From positions 22,714-86,713 of the forward strand of contig CALBMX010000087.1 of the NCBI GenBank assembly GCA_937896235.1: DNA of 64,000 nucleotides, given 5' to 3'. The notes under the pieces were generated by a model. That model worked only from the letters and a program-made list of their open reading frames with translations. It searched no databases and was not told where the DNA came from. The first letter of the stretch is position 1. Every line of letters begins with the position of its first letter. Origin of the DNA: an uncultured bacterium. Lineage in GTDB: Bacteria > Planctomycetota > UBA1135 > GCA-002686595. A program made the translations under genes and the position numbers. Of the stretch, positions 28,164-37,050 are shown piece by piece.

Positions 28164-28693
28164 GGTGTAAGTCTATCGCAACCGAATCACCAAGTGGTAA
28201 CCGACGCGTAACGGTAGGTGCAGTCAGGGGTCTGGCATAGCCCGCTCGTCACCTTGCATGGCGATACGATCCATAGGGACTTGTCGCCACGAACCCCCTT
28301 GCTAGCCATAAGCGCCGCCAGCTCGATCCTCCTAAATGGTGGACGAGCCACCTGTCAACCATCCTCTTTGCACGTAGCGTATAACGCCACCATCGGCGAC
28401 TTCCGTACCATTCGTCACGAAACGCAGGCACACTCCGGGTTCGTCGAAGGCGTGGGGTGGGTGGGCGGTGCAGGTTTCTACGGGGTGGATCTCGTCTGCT
28501 GGCTGGGTCTTACCTTCATCACAGTCCAATTCCATGTCCCTCAGGATGATTGCCCTCCTGTTGTGGGCTGTGATTGGGAACGTGACTTCCTGAGCGACGC
28601 AGTTGACCATGACGACCATTCCGACCGCGAAGGGCGCCGGTACCAGGCGCTGGATGATGTGGTGCTCATCGCCCTATCGATTCCTGTGTCGAT
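28164..28693. other. Gene-poor stretch with one doubtful minus-strand ORF
   Basis: 530 bases between the response regulator gene and the PHP-type gene. An open minus-strand frame (28332-28619, 95 codons) uses mostly C- or G-ending codons like the real genes here, but the product matches no family I recognise and has no ribosome-binding site. The overlapping plus-strand frame (28218-28787) runs into the PHP gene and is probably a shadow. I do not call a gene. Confidence 0.35.
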
Positions 28694-30943
28694 CTATTGG
28701 CCCATGCCACTGATGGGCATAGAGAGCCCGTTCGTAAAGGCGATGAATCCGGGTTGCATGGGGGTGGCCGCAATCGATTGCCAATAGAGGTTGATGCCTA
28801 CGAGGCCCGTGTCATAGGGCATACGCAAGCGGTATTTTCCCGCACCGTTTCCATCTAGAGGTACGGTGACTTGATACACGGTGGGGAGGGAGATCAGCAG
28901 CGTCCCACCAGCGAAGGGGAGTCCGCCGGGGATCTGAGCGCCGGAGGCAGCGAGGAGCGCACTCGTTGCGCCCGAGAGTCCGGAGATGTCCATGTCGATC
29001 GTGGCACCGATTGCGGGAGCCGCGTCACTGGAGAGGTCGCCGACGTTTGCGCCTCCAAGACCCGTCCCAAACTTGGTCGAAAAGGTCGAACCCGGTAGGT
29101 AGAAAATCGGGTTGGTGTAGCTCGCTGCACCGCCGGCCATGGCATAGGCGCGCGACCAGGAGTTTTTCAGAGGGAAGGGGATGAAGGGAGAGGTGAAGAC
29201 ACCTGCTCCGGTGAGGGGGCCGCTAGTGGTTAGGGCGGCTTCCGCGACTCCTTCGGCCCCGGCGAAAAAGGTGATGGTTCCTGTATCGGTGCCGAAATTG
29301 TAGTGGGCCTCGAGTGTGACCACCTTGGATTGCTGCGATGGGGAGAGTGTTTGCAAGGACCCCATTCCAAGGGAGTCGCCCGAGAGCAGCGCCTCGTGGA
29401 TCAAAACGTGGTCTTGGGAGATGAATACACGACCCTCGCGAATCGCGCGTTGGACGGTATTGGGGGTGAAGGGTTCGCTCGCCTCGAGAACAACATTGTC
29501 GGATCCAAATGCGAAGGCTTGGTCATGGGTGTCGCTGCCTGAATAGGCGAAGAGGATTCGGCCGTCTTCCAGCCAGTCGACCCAGGCGCCGACGTCTCCG
29601 CCCTGTCCTGAAGTGGATGCCCCATTCCAAATTTCGACCCCGTGCATGTCGTTGTTTTCGATGCCTCGCAGGTCGGCGACGCTATTCCATCCGAAGCTCG
29701 AACCAGCCGGGTGGTTGACGATGGGGTAGCCTCCCTCATTGCGGACCTTATTGATGTTGCCATTAAATCCTTCGAGCTCGTCGGTAAAGAGACCGTCACA
29801 GAACCCCCAAAAAGCTTGGCTACCACCGTGCTTCCAAGAGCTGATCCCGTGAGCTCCCATGTGGTTTGAGGTCGTCGCACCCAGGCAGATGGCGTCGCCT
29901 AGGTCACTTCCCTGCTGCGGGCCAGATTCGTCGCTGGAGAGCTCTGTGTCGGGAATGACCAAGAAAGAGCTGTCCGTGAGGGAGCTGCACTCCGAGGCGA
30001 TCGTGTTGTACTCGTTTGCGCTATCCAGGCAGTAGCTGTGATCGGTTGCAGTGAACCAGTCGATACCGAGTGCAGCGTATTGGCTTTTGAGCTGCGCGTA
30101 GGTGAAGGAACCTGAGACCTGGAAGGACTCCGCACCGCAGTCCCCGAAAGGGGCGCAGGCGCCGACGGCCTCGCCATGGCAGGAGTGCACATGCAGGTCG
30201 CCCGCGTGAATGTGTGTGGTACTTGCGGCGATTACATCGCCGGCGGTACTTGTCACTCTGTTGAGGGTTGCGGGGGCGCCGAGCAGTGGGCGAAGTCGCG
30301 TGACTGCAGACGAGGTTTTTGCCGTATGCGAGCTCCCTCTGGCGTCGAGGTAGTCGACTTCAATTCCGACCTGACGGCGTGTGCCCGGAGCGTCTTCTGG
30401 AGAGAAGAGCTGATCGAGTTCGTAATGAAAGTCGACGGCTAAGAAGGGCTGCTCTAGTCCCCTGTCCCACTCGGATCGAAGTGACGCGAGAGACACTTCG
30501 ATATCTCTCATGTTAGAGGTGACGTCCAGGCCCGTAAACTCGGGTGCGTCGGTGGCTGCAAAAATACGCTCACGGCCGAGCTCTGAGACGGCCTCGGGAA
30601 GGCGCTCTATACGGGCGATGATTTCCCCGAAGCGGCGATCACCAAGCAGGTTTGCGTCGAGACCGCGGGACTCGACCACGATTTCGCCTAGAGAAATCCG
30701 CATTCCCAAAAGTTGCACGCGGTCCTTGGTATTCGTGTGCTCGCCGGCGTTGTAGATAAGGACTTGCCCATCGACCCCGACTAGGTCGCGAACCGCTCCG
30801 AGCACATGGGGCACCAAGACGATCCCCTGGCCCTCTTGGGCAGATAAAGCCACACCTGGCCCTCCTCTGAGCTGTGGGCTCAACGCGACAAGGCAGACGG
30901 CGGCGCTTACAACAACGATGCGGAATGAGGAGGGGGATAGCAT
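28694..30943 (-). CDS. Exported PHP-type metallo-phosphoesterase (CehA/McbA-like)
   Basis: A 749-residue exported protein with signal LSPSSFRIVVVSAAVCLVAL. About 220 residues of unrecognised sequence precede a PHP-fold domain. Metal motifs are GDLHVHSCHGEA, FTATDHSY, IVNHPAGS and YSGSDTHDQ, the set used by CehA/McbA-type hydrolases and other PHP phosphoesterases. The last about 100 residues form a beta-rich tail (LPTVYQVTVPLD, GINLYWQSIA) similar in style to the tail of the di-haem peroxidase at 42738-44426; such tails are common in secreted planctomycete proteins. The substrate is unknown. It is transcribed divergently from the acyl-CoA synthetase gene. Confidence 0.78.
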   Translation of the reverse strand: MLSPSSFRIVVVSAAVCLVALSPQLRGGPGVALSAQEGQGIVLVPHVLGAVRDLVGVDGQVLIYNAGEHTNTKDRVQLLGMRISLGEIVVESRGLDANLLGDRRFGEIIARIERLPEAVSELGRERIFAATDAPEFTGLDVTSNMRDIEVSLASLRSEWDRGLEQPFLAVDFHYELDQLFSPEDAPGTRRQVGIEVDYLDARGSSHTAKTSSAVTRLRPLLGAPATLNRVTSTAGDVIAASTTHIHAGDLHVHSCHGEAVGACAPFGDCGAESFQVSGSFTYAQLKSQYAALGIDWFTATDHSYCLDSANEYNTIASECSSLTDSSFLVIPDTELSSDESGPQQGSDLGDAICLGATTSNHMGAHGISSWKHGGSQAFWGFCDGLFTDELEGFNGNINKVRNEGGYPIVNHPAGSSFGWNSVADLRGIENNDMHGVEIWNGASTSGQGGDVGAWVDWLEDGRILFAYSGSDTHDQAFAFGSDNVVLEASEPFTPNTVQRAIREGRVFISQDHVLIHEALLSGDSLGMGSLQTLSPSQQSKVVTLEAHYNFGTDTGTITFFAGAEGVAEAALTTSGPLTGAGVFTSPFIPFPLKNSWSRAYAMAGGAASYTNPIFYLPGSTFSTKFGTGLGGANVGDLSSDAAPAIGATIDMDISGLSGATSALLAASGAQIPGGLPFAGGTLLISLPTVYQVTVPLDGNGAGKYRLRMPYDTGLVGINLYWQSIAATPMQPGFIAFTNGLSMPISGMGQ

Positions 30944-31036
30944 TGTCTTAGCTTCGGGAATTTAGGGGGGGCATTGAGAGGCGGTACACTTGTTTATTAG
31001 AAACTATTTGCACCAAATGCGCCTTATGCTTCTGCT

Positions 31037-31058
31037 AGGGGGACGGCTCAGTCCCCCT
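31037..31058. promoter_or_regulatory. Hairpin in divergent intergenic region
   Basis: AGGGGGAC (31037-31044) and GTCCCCCT (31051-31058) pair perfectly around GGCTCA. It lies between the divergent PHP-type and acyl-CoA synthetase genes, 64 bases before the latter. There is no T-run on either side, so an operator or leader structure is more likely than a terminator. Confidence 0.4.
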
Positions 31059-31122
31059 AAAAGGCGATTCGCATTCCGATTGCCTTGCTGTAGCCGTAGC
31101 TAAACCCAATCTGAAAAACCGC

Positions 31123-32823
31123 ATGGAACAGAGAGTCTGGCATAAGCACTACGATAAAGGCGTACCGATCGAAATCGACTTCGAGGACGTAACACTCCCC
31201 GAGTTTCTCGACCGGACGGCCGCTCGTTTTGGGGATCGACCCGCCATGTTCTTCATGAACAAGGAGATCTCATACGCCGAGATGGCCGAGCTCGTGAACG
31301 ATCTCGCCGTTGGCCTTAGAGGGCTGGGTGTTGGGGTGGGGACGCGTGTGGCGATTCACATGCCCAACATGCCACCGACTGTTCTCGCGTACTACGCGCT
31401 GATGAAGCTCGGCGCGGAGGTTGTGTTGACCAATCCGCTGTACACACCTCGTGAGATTGAGCACCAGTGGAATGACTCCGGGTGTGAATACGCGTTTATT
31501 GCAGACTTCATCTTCGACCAGACCGTCTCCAAAATGCGTGATCAGGTTGGGATCAAGCACTTCATCGTGGCGGGGATCGCCGACTACCTCGGGTTCCCAC
31601 TAAACTTCCTCGCGCCATTCAAGCTGCGCAAGCAATCTCCACCCCTCTCGGCAAAAGTTTCGGAGACGTCGTCAGTTCACGATTTCAAGAAGCTGATCAA
31701 GCGATCAACTGGAAAAATCCAAACGGTCAGGCGCGGTATGGATGAGATCGCTGTGCTTCAGTACACGGGCGGCACTACAGGGGTCTCCAAAGGTGCAACT
31801 CTGACGCACCGTAATCTGAGCTACAATGTTCAGCAGATCAACAGTTGGTTTGTCGGGCTCGAATTCGGAAAAGAGGTCATCCTGACAGCGCTTCCGATTT
31901 TCCATGTCTTTGGAATGACGGCGTGCATGAACTGGAGTGTGTACTCTGGCGCCGCTATGGCGATTGTGCCCAATCCTCGTGATTTCAAGGCACTTCTCGA
32001 AGTTACGGTGAAGCGTAAGGTGAGCTTGTTTCTCGCGGTACCAGCGATCTTTAATGCACTCAATCATTACCCCGGTATTGAGACGTTCGACCTCTCCAAG
32101 ATCAAGGCCTGCTTCTCCGGTTCGGCACCACTTCCGCTCGCCACGATGGAGCGCTTCAAAGAGCTCACCGGCAGTATTATCGTCGAGGGCTTCGGGATGA
32201 GCGAAACCTCACCGGGGACACACGTCTCGCCATTGGGCGGCATCTTCAAACCTGGCAGCGTTGGGATTCCGATCTCCAACACGGACTCGAAGATTGTCGA
32301 TATCGACGATCCGACGATTGAAATGCCAGTGGGTAAAGAGGGCGAGCTGGTTGTGCGCGGCCCACAAATCATGAAGGGGTACTGGGGGCGCGACGACGAG
32401 ACCGCCCTGACAATCATCAATGGCTGGCTGCATACCGGCGACCTAGCGGTGATGGATGAAGATGGTTATTTCTATATCGTTGGTCGCAAGAAGGACATGA
32501 TCAACGCGTCCGGCTTCAAAGTCTTCCCCGACGAAGTCGACAAGGTGCTTGCCAGCCACCCCAAAATATTGGAAGCGGCGACCATCGGAGTGCCGGATGA
32601 ATGTCGCACGGAAACAGTGAAGTCATTTATCGTGCTGGTGCCTGGAGAGTCGATGACACGCGATGAAGTGCGCGAATTCTGCAAGGGGGAGCTAGCTTCT
32701 TACAAGATCCCCTTTGAGGTTGAGTTCATCGAGGAGATCCCCAAGAGCACAGTCATGAAGGTACTTCGCCGTGAACTGAGGGAACGAGAAATCAAACGAC
32801 GAAATGAGGCCGAGGGCAAATAG
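31123..32823 (+). CDS. fadD: Long-chain fatty-acid-CoA ligase
   Basis: A 566-residue AMP-forming ligase. The P-loop YTGGTTGVSKGATLTHRN starts at about residue 214. Further motifs are GFGMSETSPGTH, the ATP-contact LHTGDLAVMDEDGYFYIVGR, the hinge to the C-terminal domain (DMINASGFKVFP), and the catalytic Lys context KIPFEVEFIEEIPKSTVMKVLRR. This is the FadD pattern; the product would be acyl-CoA for beta-oxidation, phospholipid synthesis or, possibly, for OleA. The start codon has no visible Shine-Dalgarno sequence. The FluC gene follows after 18 bases on the same strand. Confidence 0.88.
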   Translation: MEQRVWHKHYDKGVPIEIDFEDVTLPEFLDRTAARFGDRPAMFFMNKEISYAEMAELVNDLAVGLRGLGVGVGTRVAIHMPNMPPTVLAYYALMKLGAEVVLTNPLYTPREIEHQWNDSGCEYAFIADFIFDQTVSKMRDQVGIKHFIVAGIADYLGFPLNFLAPFKLRKQSPPLSAKVSETSSVHDFKKLIKRSTGKIQTVRRGMDEIAVLQYTGGTTGVSKGATLTHRNLSYNVQQINSWFVGLEFGKEVILTALPIFHVFGMTACMNWSVYSGAAMAIVPNPRDFKALLEVTVKRKVSLFLAVPAIFNALNHYPGIETFDLSKIKACFSGSAPLPLATMERFKELTGSIIVEGFGMSETSPGTHVSPLGGIFKPGSVGIPISNTDSKIVDIDDPTIEMPVGKEGELVVRGPQIMKGYWGRDDETALTIINGWLHTGDLAVMDEDGYFYIVGRKKDMINASGFKVFPDEVDKVLASHPKILEAATIGVPDECRTETVKSFIVLVPGESMTRDEVREFCKGELASYKIPFEVEFIEEIPKSTVMKVLRRELREREIKRRNEAEGK

Positions 32824-32841
32824 CCCCGAAGCTCGAGCGCT

Positions 32842-33216
32842 ATGATGTCTTTTCTCTTTGTCGGCGTCGGCGGCTTCGTCGGGGCCATTCTGCGCTATTC
32901 CACAAGTTTGGCCGTTGCCGGTCGAATGGGATCCTTTCCGTTGGCCACACTTCTTGTCAATGTAGCCGGATGCTTCACTATGGGAGCGCTCGCCGCTTGG
33001 CTCGAAGGCCAAGAGGGGATGGGGGACAATATGCGTCTCGCACTCGGGGTCGGGCTTCTCGGAGCTCTGACCACCTTCTCGACGTTTGGAGTCGAGACGG
33101 TTGACCTGATGCGCGCTGGCTCCATGAAGCTTGCCTTCTTGAGCGTCGCGGCAAACCTCGCGGTGGGTTTTTTCGCAGTCTGGCTAGGACGTCAAATGAT
33201 TGTCGGAGCCAGCTGA
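32842..33216 (+). CDS. crcB: Fluoride channel FluC/CrcB
   Basis: A 124-residue, four-helix membrane protein. It shows the family's GGFVGAILRY near the N-terminus, LLVNVAGCF, and GLLGALTTFSTFGVE, which forms the fluoride-conducting phenylalanine track and the central sodium site. It exports fluoride as an antiparallel dimer. One complete gene implies a homodimer. No fluoride riboswitch could be recognised ahead of it; it is 18 bases after fadD, so it is probably read from that gene's promoter. Confidence 0.93.
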   Translation: MMSFLFVGVGGFVGAILRYSTSLAVAGRMGSFPLATLLVNVAGCFTMGALAAWLEGQEGMGDNMRLALGVGLLGALTTFSTFGVETVDLMRAGSMKLAFLSVAANLAVGFFAVWLGRQMIVGAS

Positions 33217-33222
33217 GAGCAG

Positions 33223-34797
33223 CTACTCCTTGGTGGGGTAAACGGGGTCGGGAGCAGCTAGAGAGAGTGCGTGTTCGGAAAGGACTTGGATGTCAAAACC
33301 GCGCGGACCTTCGACAACCTTACCGGAAACAAAGAGGTAGTTTTGAACTCCTTCTGAGCCCCTGTTTTCAAGATCCAGAGGCTCAAACTTCGGCCGTAGC
33401 TCCTTCGAGATCTTCGCCCGCAATGCGCGCTGACCTGTATTTGCACGGAAGAGCAAGGTTAGGGAGCCGTCGGACTCTTCAAAGGTGCGGTCCAGGGCCC
33501 CAAAGACCGACTTGGGATAGTCGCTGACCTTGCCAATGGCCTCGAGTGCGACCATAGCGGCCTCGTCTTCGGCATTGGCGATACTGGTCGGATCTGCCAA
33601 TAAGCGCTGGCGGAAGGCTCGAATCGCGTCGCCACGCGCGTGCCACCAAGGTAGCGCTCGGTCGTAGTCGCGCTTGTTCCAAGTTGCATCCGGATCGAGT
33701 GGCTTGTTCACTTCTGGGTTCCAAATCCCGAGTTGCGCTTTCTGGGCCTTGACCTCTGCAGCCACGAAGGCCTCGTCGCAAATACGGCTGTAACCGTACT
33801 TCGTGAAGTACGGGCTCCAGCCCTCTTCTACCAACTTCAGATTGAAGTCACTCCCGTCGGGAAGGACAACATGGCACAACAGGCGGCCATACACGTCAAA
33901 TGCCTCTTCGCCATCCGGGAAGAGGACACCAATTTGGATCACTCCTTCCTCGTTGGCAAGACCGGCAAAATAATCGATAGCCCAGAGCTTCGTCTCCTCG
34001 CCAAAGAGTGTCTCTGGCTTGGATGGATTGAACGCTTGGCCTGAGAGCTTCTCCTCGGTATCAACTGACAGAAGTCGCAACTTCTGTTTCTCGCCATTGC
34101 GCATGATGTGGATGGTGTCGCCATCCACCACCTTGACGACGTCGTAGAGTTCGAGCGGCTTACCCGGAAACCACTTTCCCTCAGTAGAGGAAGGCAACTG
34201 GAGGGTGGCATCGAATTTGGCTTCCGTCGTAAGGATCGCACCTGAAACAGCTACGACACTCTCCTCGAGTGCTGGGGCCAAAACCTGCCAGGCGTCTTCT
34301 GCCGCGTCGGTGACTCGAGCCAACTTTGCCTCCACAAGGGAGCGCTTTGACTTGAGCGCGGCCAAGTGAAATTGAAGTTGCAGTTGAACTTCTTCGGTGG
34401 TGGCGCCAAACTTCTCTTCTAGGGCAGCAATGCTGTTGGAAGACGAGGCGAGCTCCTTCTGGACAGCCGCTACTAGGTCTTCGCGAGTGCCTTCGAACAG
34501 GTGCCCCGCGGATTTCAGAGCTCCCTCGACCGCCTCTTTTGACTCTTGGAGCAGCTCCATCGGAACGGCGTGGTCCAAATCCGCGGCCTCAATCCGGGCC
34601 TTGACGCTCTCGGTGAGGGCAAGTGCCTCAGCCTGCGCCGCTTGGGCTGTTGCGGCGCCCATCTCTTGGAGTTTGGCTTGCTCTGCGCCATCCCCGCAAC
34701 CAACAATGGTGATTAGGCCTAAGGCCAGCGCACCAAGATGGAGCCGGATGGGGAGCAGTGAGAAGCCTGTACTACGGGGGGGCATTGGGAGGCTCAT
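33223..34797 (-). CDS. Lipoprotein with coiled coil and staphylococcal-nuclease-like domain
   Basis: A 524-residue lipoprotein (LITIVGC, Cys34). Residues about 40-200 are Ala/Glu/Leu-rich and predicted helical or coiled-coil. An SNase-type domain follows (about 218-350): VVDGDTIHI, KLRLLSVDTEE with the family's Arg and Glu, and VYGRLLCHV with the second Arg. The catalytic set of thermonuclease thus appears largely kept. The last about 150 residues have no recognised fold. It would be an envelope-anchored nuclease or a nucleic-acid-binding derivative. It converges on the FluC gene. Confidence 0.75.
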   Translation of the reverse strand: MSLPMPPRSTGFSLLPIRLHLGALALGLITIVGCGDGAEQAKLQEMGAATAQAAQAEALALTESVKARIEAADLDHAVPMELLQESKEAVEGALKSAGHLFEGTREDLVAAVQKELASSSNSIAALEEKFGATTEEVQLQLQFHLAALKSKRSLVEAKLARVTDAAEDAWQVLAPALEESVVAVSGAILTTEAKFDATLQLPSSTEGKWFPGKPLELYDVVKVVDGDTIHIMRNGEKQKLRLLSVDTEEKLSGQAFNPSKPETLFGEETKLWAIDYFAGLANEEGVIQIGVLFPDGEEAFDVYGRLLCHVVLPDGSDFNLKLVEEGWSPYFTKYGYSRICDEAFVAAEVKAQKAQLGIWNPEVNKPLDPDATWNKRDYDRALPWWHARGDAIRAFRQRLLADPTSIANAEDEAAMVALEAIGKVSDYPKSVFGALDRTFEESDGSLTLLFRANTGQRALRAKISKELRPKFEPLDLENRGSEGVQNYLFVSGKVVEGPRGFDIQVLSEHALSLAAPDPVYPTKE

Positions 34798-35145
34798 GGA
34801 ATGTCTATCTCTCTTTCTTTTGTTGGCTAGGTACTTGAGGCGAGCCTGCTAGGGCCGTTTAGGCATCGCAAGAAATCGCACTTCGCATCCTACTCATCGA
34901 CCGTAGGATTCGCATATCTTGCCTCAACTTCGATTCGTTTCTTCTGACTTTCTAAGGGGCGAAGGGGATGGCTGGGGCGCTCCGTGGATCCAATATCCAA
35001 ACGTTCAGGCCCAAGTTCGAGCTCGCATCCGGCTTCGAAAATCAGTCCATTGTGCTGATTGTTGTTGTACGGGACACTTTTTCACTGCGCTCGGGGGCAT
35101 CACGGACGGGATTGCCGTGCCCATTTTCGTTAGGATAGGACCTAT
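34798..35145. other. Intergenic, no gene seen
   Basis: 348 bases between the divergent nuclease-lipoprotein and PTS enzyme I-like genes. A 7-bp dyad ATCCTAC/GTAGGAT (34887-34909) is a possible operator. A 76-codon plus frame (34919-35149) has no coding character that I can support. AGGA six bases before the enzyme I start is a fair ribosome-binding site. Confidence 0.45.
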
Positions 35146-37044
35146 ATGAGCGGTGGAATAATTAATGACGAGGACCTTGCGGCCTCTAACGGGCCCGGTA
35201 TTGCTAAGGATGGGGATAATGGCGCCGACGCCAATCCACAATCGGAAGTAGCCGGCGCTCTTGAGGCCAATGGGGGAGCATCCATTGCTGGAGAGCTCCT
35301 GTGTGGAACCTCTGTGTCGGCAGGGCTTGTTTTGGGCCGCGCCCATCGCAAAGACCACGACCTCTCAGCTGTGGAGGAGGGGCGAGTCGCTGTCGAGGAG
35401 GTCGACGGCGAACTAAACCGTTTTCGCACGGCTCTCGAGGCATCCAAGCGGCAAATCAAAGATCTGAAGTCCCGACTCGCTGGTCAAGTTGCGCCCAATG
35501 ATGCGCGTATTCTCGATACGCACCTCGCCTACTTGAAAGACTCGGTTTTTATTGCCGATGTCGAGCGACTCATTCTCGTCGAGCAGCTTCGCTTGGATGG
35601 GGCTATCGCCAAGGTAATCGGCGACTTTGATCGCATCTTTCGTTTGGTCGAAAGTGAGACGCTGCGCCAAAGTGCGGTCGACCTTCGCGACGTTGGGATA
35701 CGTGTCTTGCGCAACCTCGAAGAGTCCGGTGCTCCCACGGAAGAGCCGTCTTCGGAGCGCTACATCCTCGTCGCCTCCGAGCTCTCCATCGTGGACATGT
35801 TCGATCTGAACAACGATCATGTTCTCGGAATTGCCACAGAGGGTGGGGGACTTACGAGTCACGCCGCGATCTTCGCGCGTTCGATGCGCATTCCCACAAT
35901 AACGGGCGTTGACGGCCTTTTGGACAAGGTGAAAGAGGGCGACTTCCTCATCTTGGACTCGGCAGAGGGGCATGTGAGGGTCAACCCGGGCGAGCTGGCC
36001 CGAGCCCAATACACTCGAACCGAAGACTCCTCTTCGGATGACTCGGACGGTGGCTCCGAGTCCATTGCGGAGCCGCAGATTGAGCTGCCGGTACTTACGA
36101 CTGACGGCGTTACCGTCTCTATTGAAGCGATAGCTGGCAACCTCGCGGAGGTCGATCGAGCCGCGAGTGTCGGCCTAAGCGGAGTCGGGCTCTACCGCAC
36201 GGAACTGGTCTACTTGCTCGATAAGGAACCCCCAAGTCGTGAAGCGCTAGTCACCCACTACCGGGCCGTCGCTGAAAAGGCGACCCCGGGCCCCGTCATG
36301 CTTCGCCTCTTGTCGGCGAATTCGGGTCTTGGGCTTCGGTATCTGTACCCCGAGCGCGAGGCGAATCCCCACCTAGGTCGTGTTGGCATTCGCATCTTGC
36401 TGCACCAAGAGGCTGTCCTGCGCCGCCAGCTTCAAGCGATGCTGCTTGCATTCCACGACCGCGAACTCCAGATTGCGCTTCCCTTTGTGACGGACTGCGG
36501 AGAGGTCCGGCGGGTAAAGGAGCTGCTCTTTGAGGAGCGTCTCGAGCTGAGGAAGTTCGGACAACCATTCCAGGAGCATCCCCAAATCGGCGTTGTTGTA
36601 CAAACACCTGCGTCGGTATTCGGTCTGGCAGATCTCGCCCGCGAGGCTGACTTCTTGACGATCAATCTCGACTCGCTCTTGCAGGGCTTGCTGGCTGCGG
36701 ATCGAGACACAGGTGAGCTTGCTGAGTATTTCGAGTCGATGCACCCTTACGTGCTTCGCATGCTAAAGGGCATTGTTCGCGAAGCTTCGGAAGCCTCGAA
36801 GCCCCTCAGTATCTTTGGTGTCTCCGCAGCGGACGTCTCCAACTTACCGCTCCTCTTTGGGATCGGATTGCGCAAGTTCCTAGTGCCCGCTCGCAAGGCC
36901 GTCCAGTTCGCCAACGAAGTGCGGCGACTCGACTCCTCCGCCGCCGCACGCGCGGCCCGCGTTGCCGCCGCCAGCTCTTGCTTGGGCGAAGCTCAATCCG
37001 CAATCGGACACTACCGCCACGGGTACGCGAGCCCCGCCGAGTAA
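35146..37044 (+). CDS. PTS enzyme I homologue with degenerate PEP site
   Basis: A 632-residue protein with the full enzyme I layout: an acidic 45-residue N-terminal extension, helical HPr-binding region, swivelling phosphohistidine domain and PEP-binding barrel. The phosphorylated His239 is intact in GGGLTSHAAIFARSMRIP. In the barrel, residues used for PEP, magnesium and proton transfer differ from E. coli enzyme I. RTMDIGGDK reads RLLSANSGL, the VETPAA glutamate is Gln (VQTPAS), the Asn-Asp pair of GTNDLTQY is Asp-Ser (INLDSLLQ), and the active Cys502 is Phe (SIFGVSAAD). Some binding arginines remain. It is unlikely to autophosphorylate with PEP; it may be regulatory or use another donor. 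No HPr or EIIA gene is near. Confidence 0.85.
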   Translation: MSGGIINDEDLAASNGPGIAKDGDNGADANPQSEVAGALEANGGASIAGELLCGTSVSAGLVLGRAHRKDHDLSAVEEGRVAVEEVDGELNRFRTALEASKRQIKDLKSRLAGQVAPNDARILDTHLAYLKDSVFIADVERLILVEQLRLDGAIAKVIGDFDRIFRLVESETLRQSAVDLRDVGIRVLRNLEESGAPTEEPSSERYILVASELSIVDMFDLNNDHVLGIATEGGGLTSHAAIFARSMRIPTITGVDGLLDKVKEGDFLILDSAEGHVRVNPGELARAQYTRTEDSSSDDSDGGSESIAEPQIELPVLTTDGVTVSIEAIAGNLAEVDRAASVGLSGVGLYRTELVYLLDKEPPSREALVTHYRAVAEKATPGPVMLRLLSANSGLGLRYLYPEREANPHLGRVGIRILLHQEAVLRRQLQAMLLAFHDRELQIALPFVTDCGEVRRVKELLFEERLELRKFGQPFQEHPQIGVVVQTPASVFGLADLAREADFLTINLDSLLQGLLAADRDTGELAEYFESMHPYVLRMLKGIVREASEASKPLSIFGVSAADVSNLPLLFGIGLRKFLVPARKAVQFANEVRRLDSSAAARAARVAAASSCLGEAQSAIGHYRHGYASPAE

Positions 37045-37050
37045 GGGGTT

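Noticed and set aside
28218..28787. Plus-strand 189-codon ORF
   Set aside because: Its last part is antisense to the PHP-type gene, and the product has no recognisable features.
34919..35149. 76-codon ORF ahead of the enzyme I-like gene
   Set aside because: Composition unlike real genes here; it covers the expected promoter and ends in the enzyme I start.
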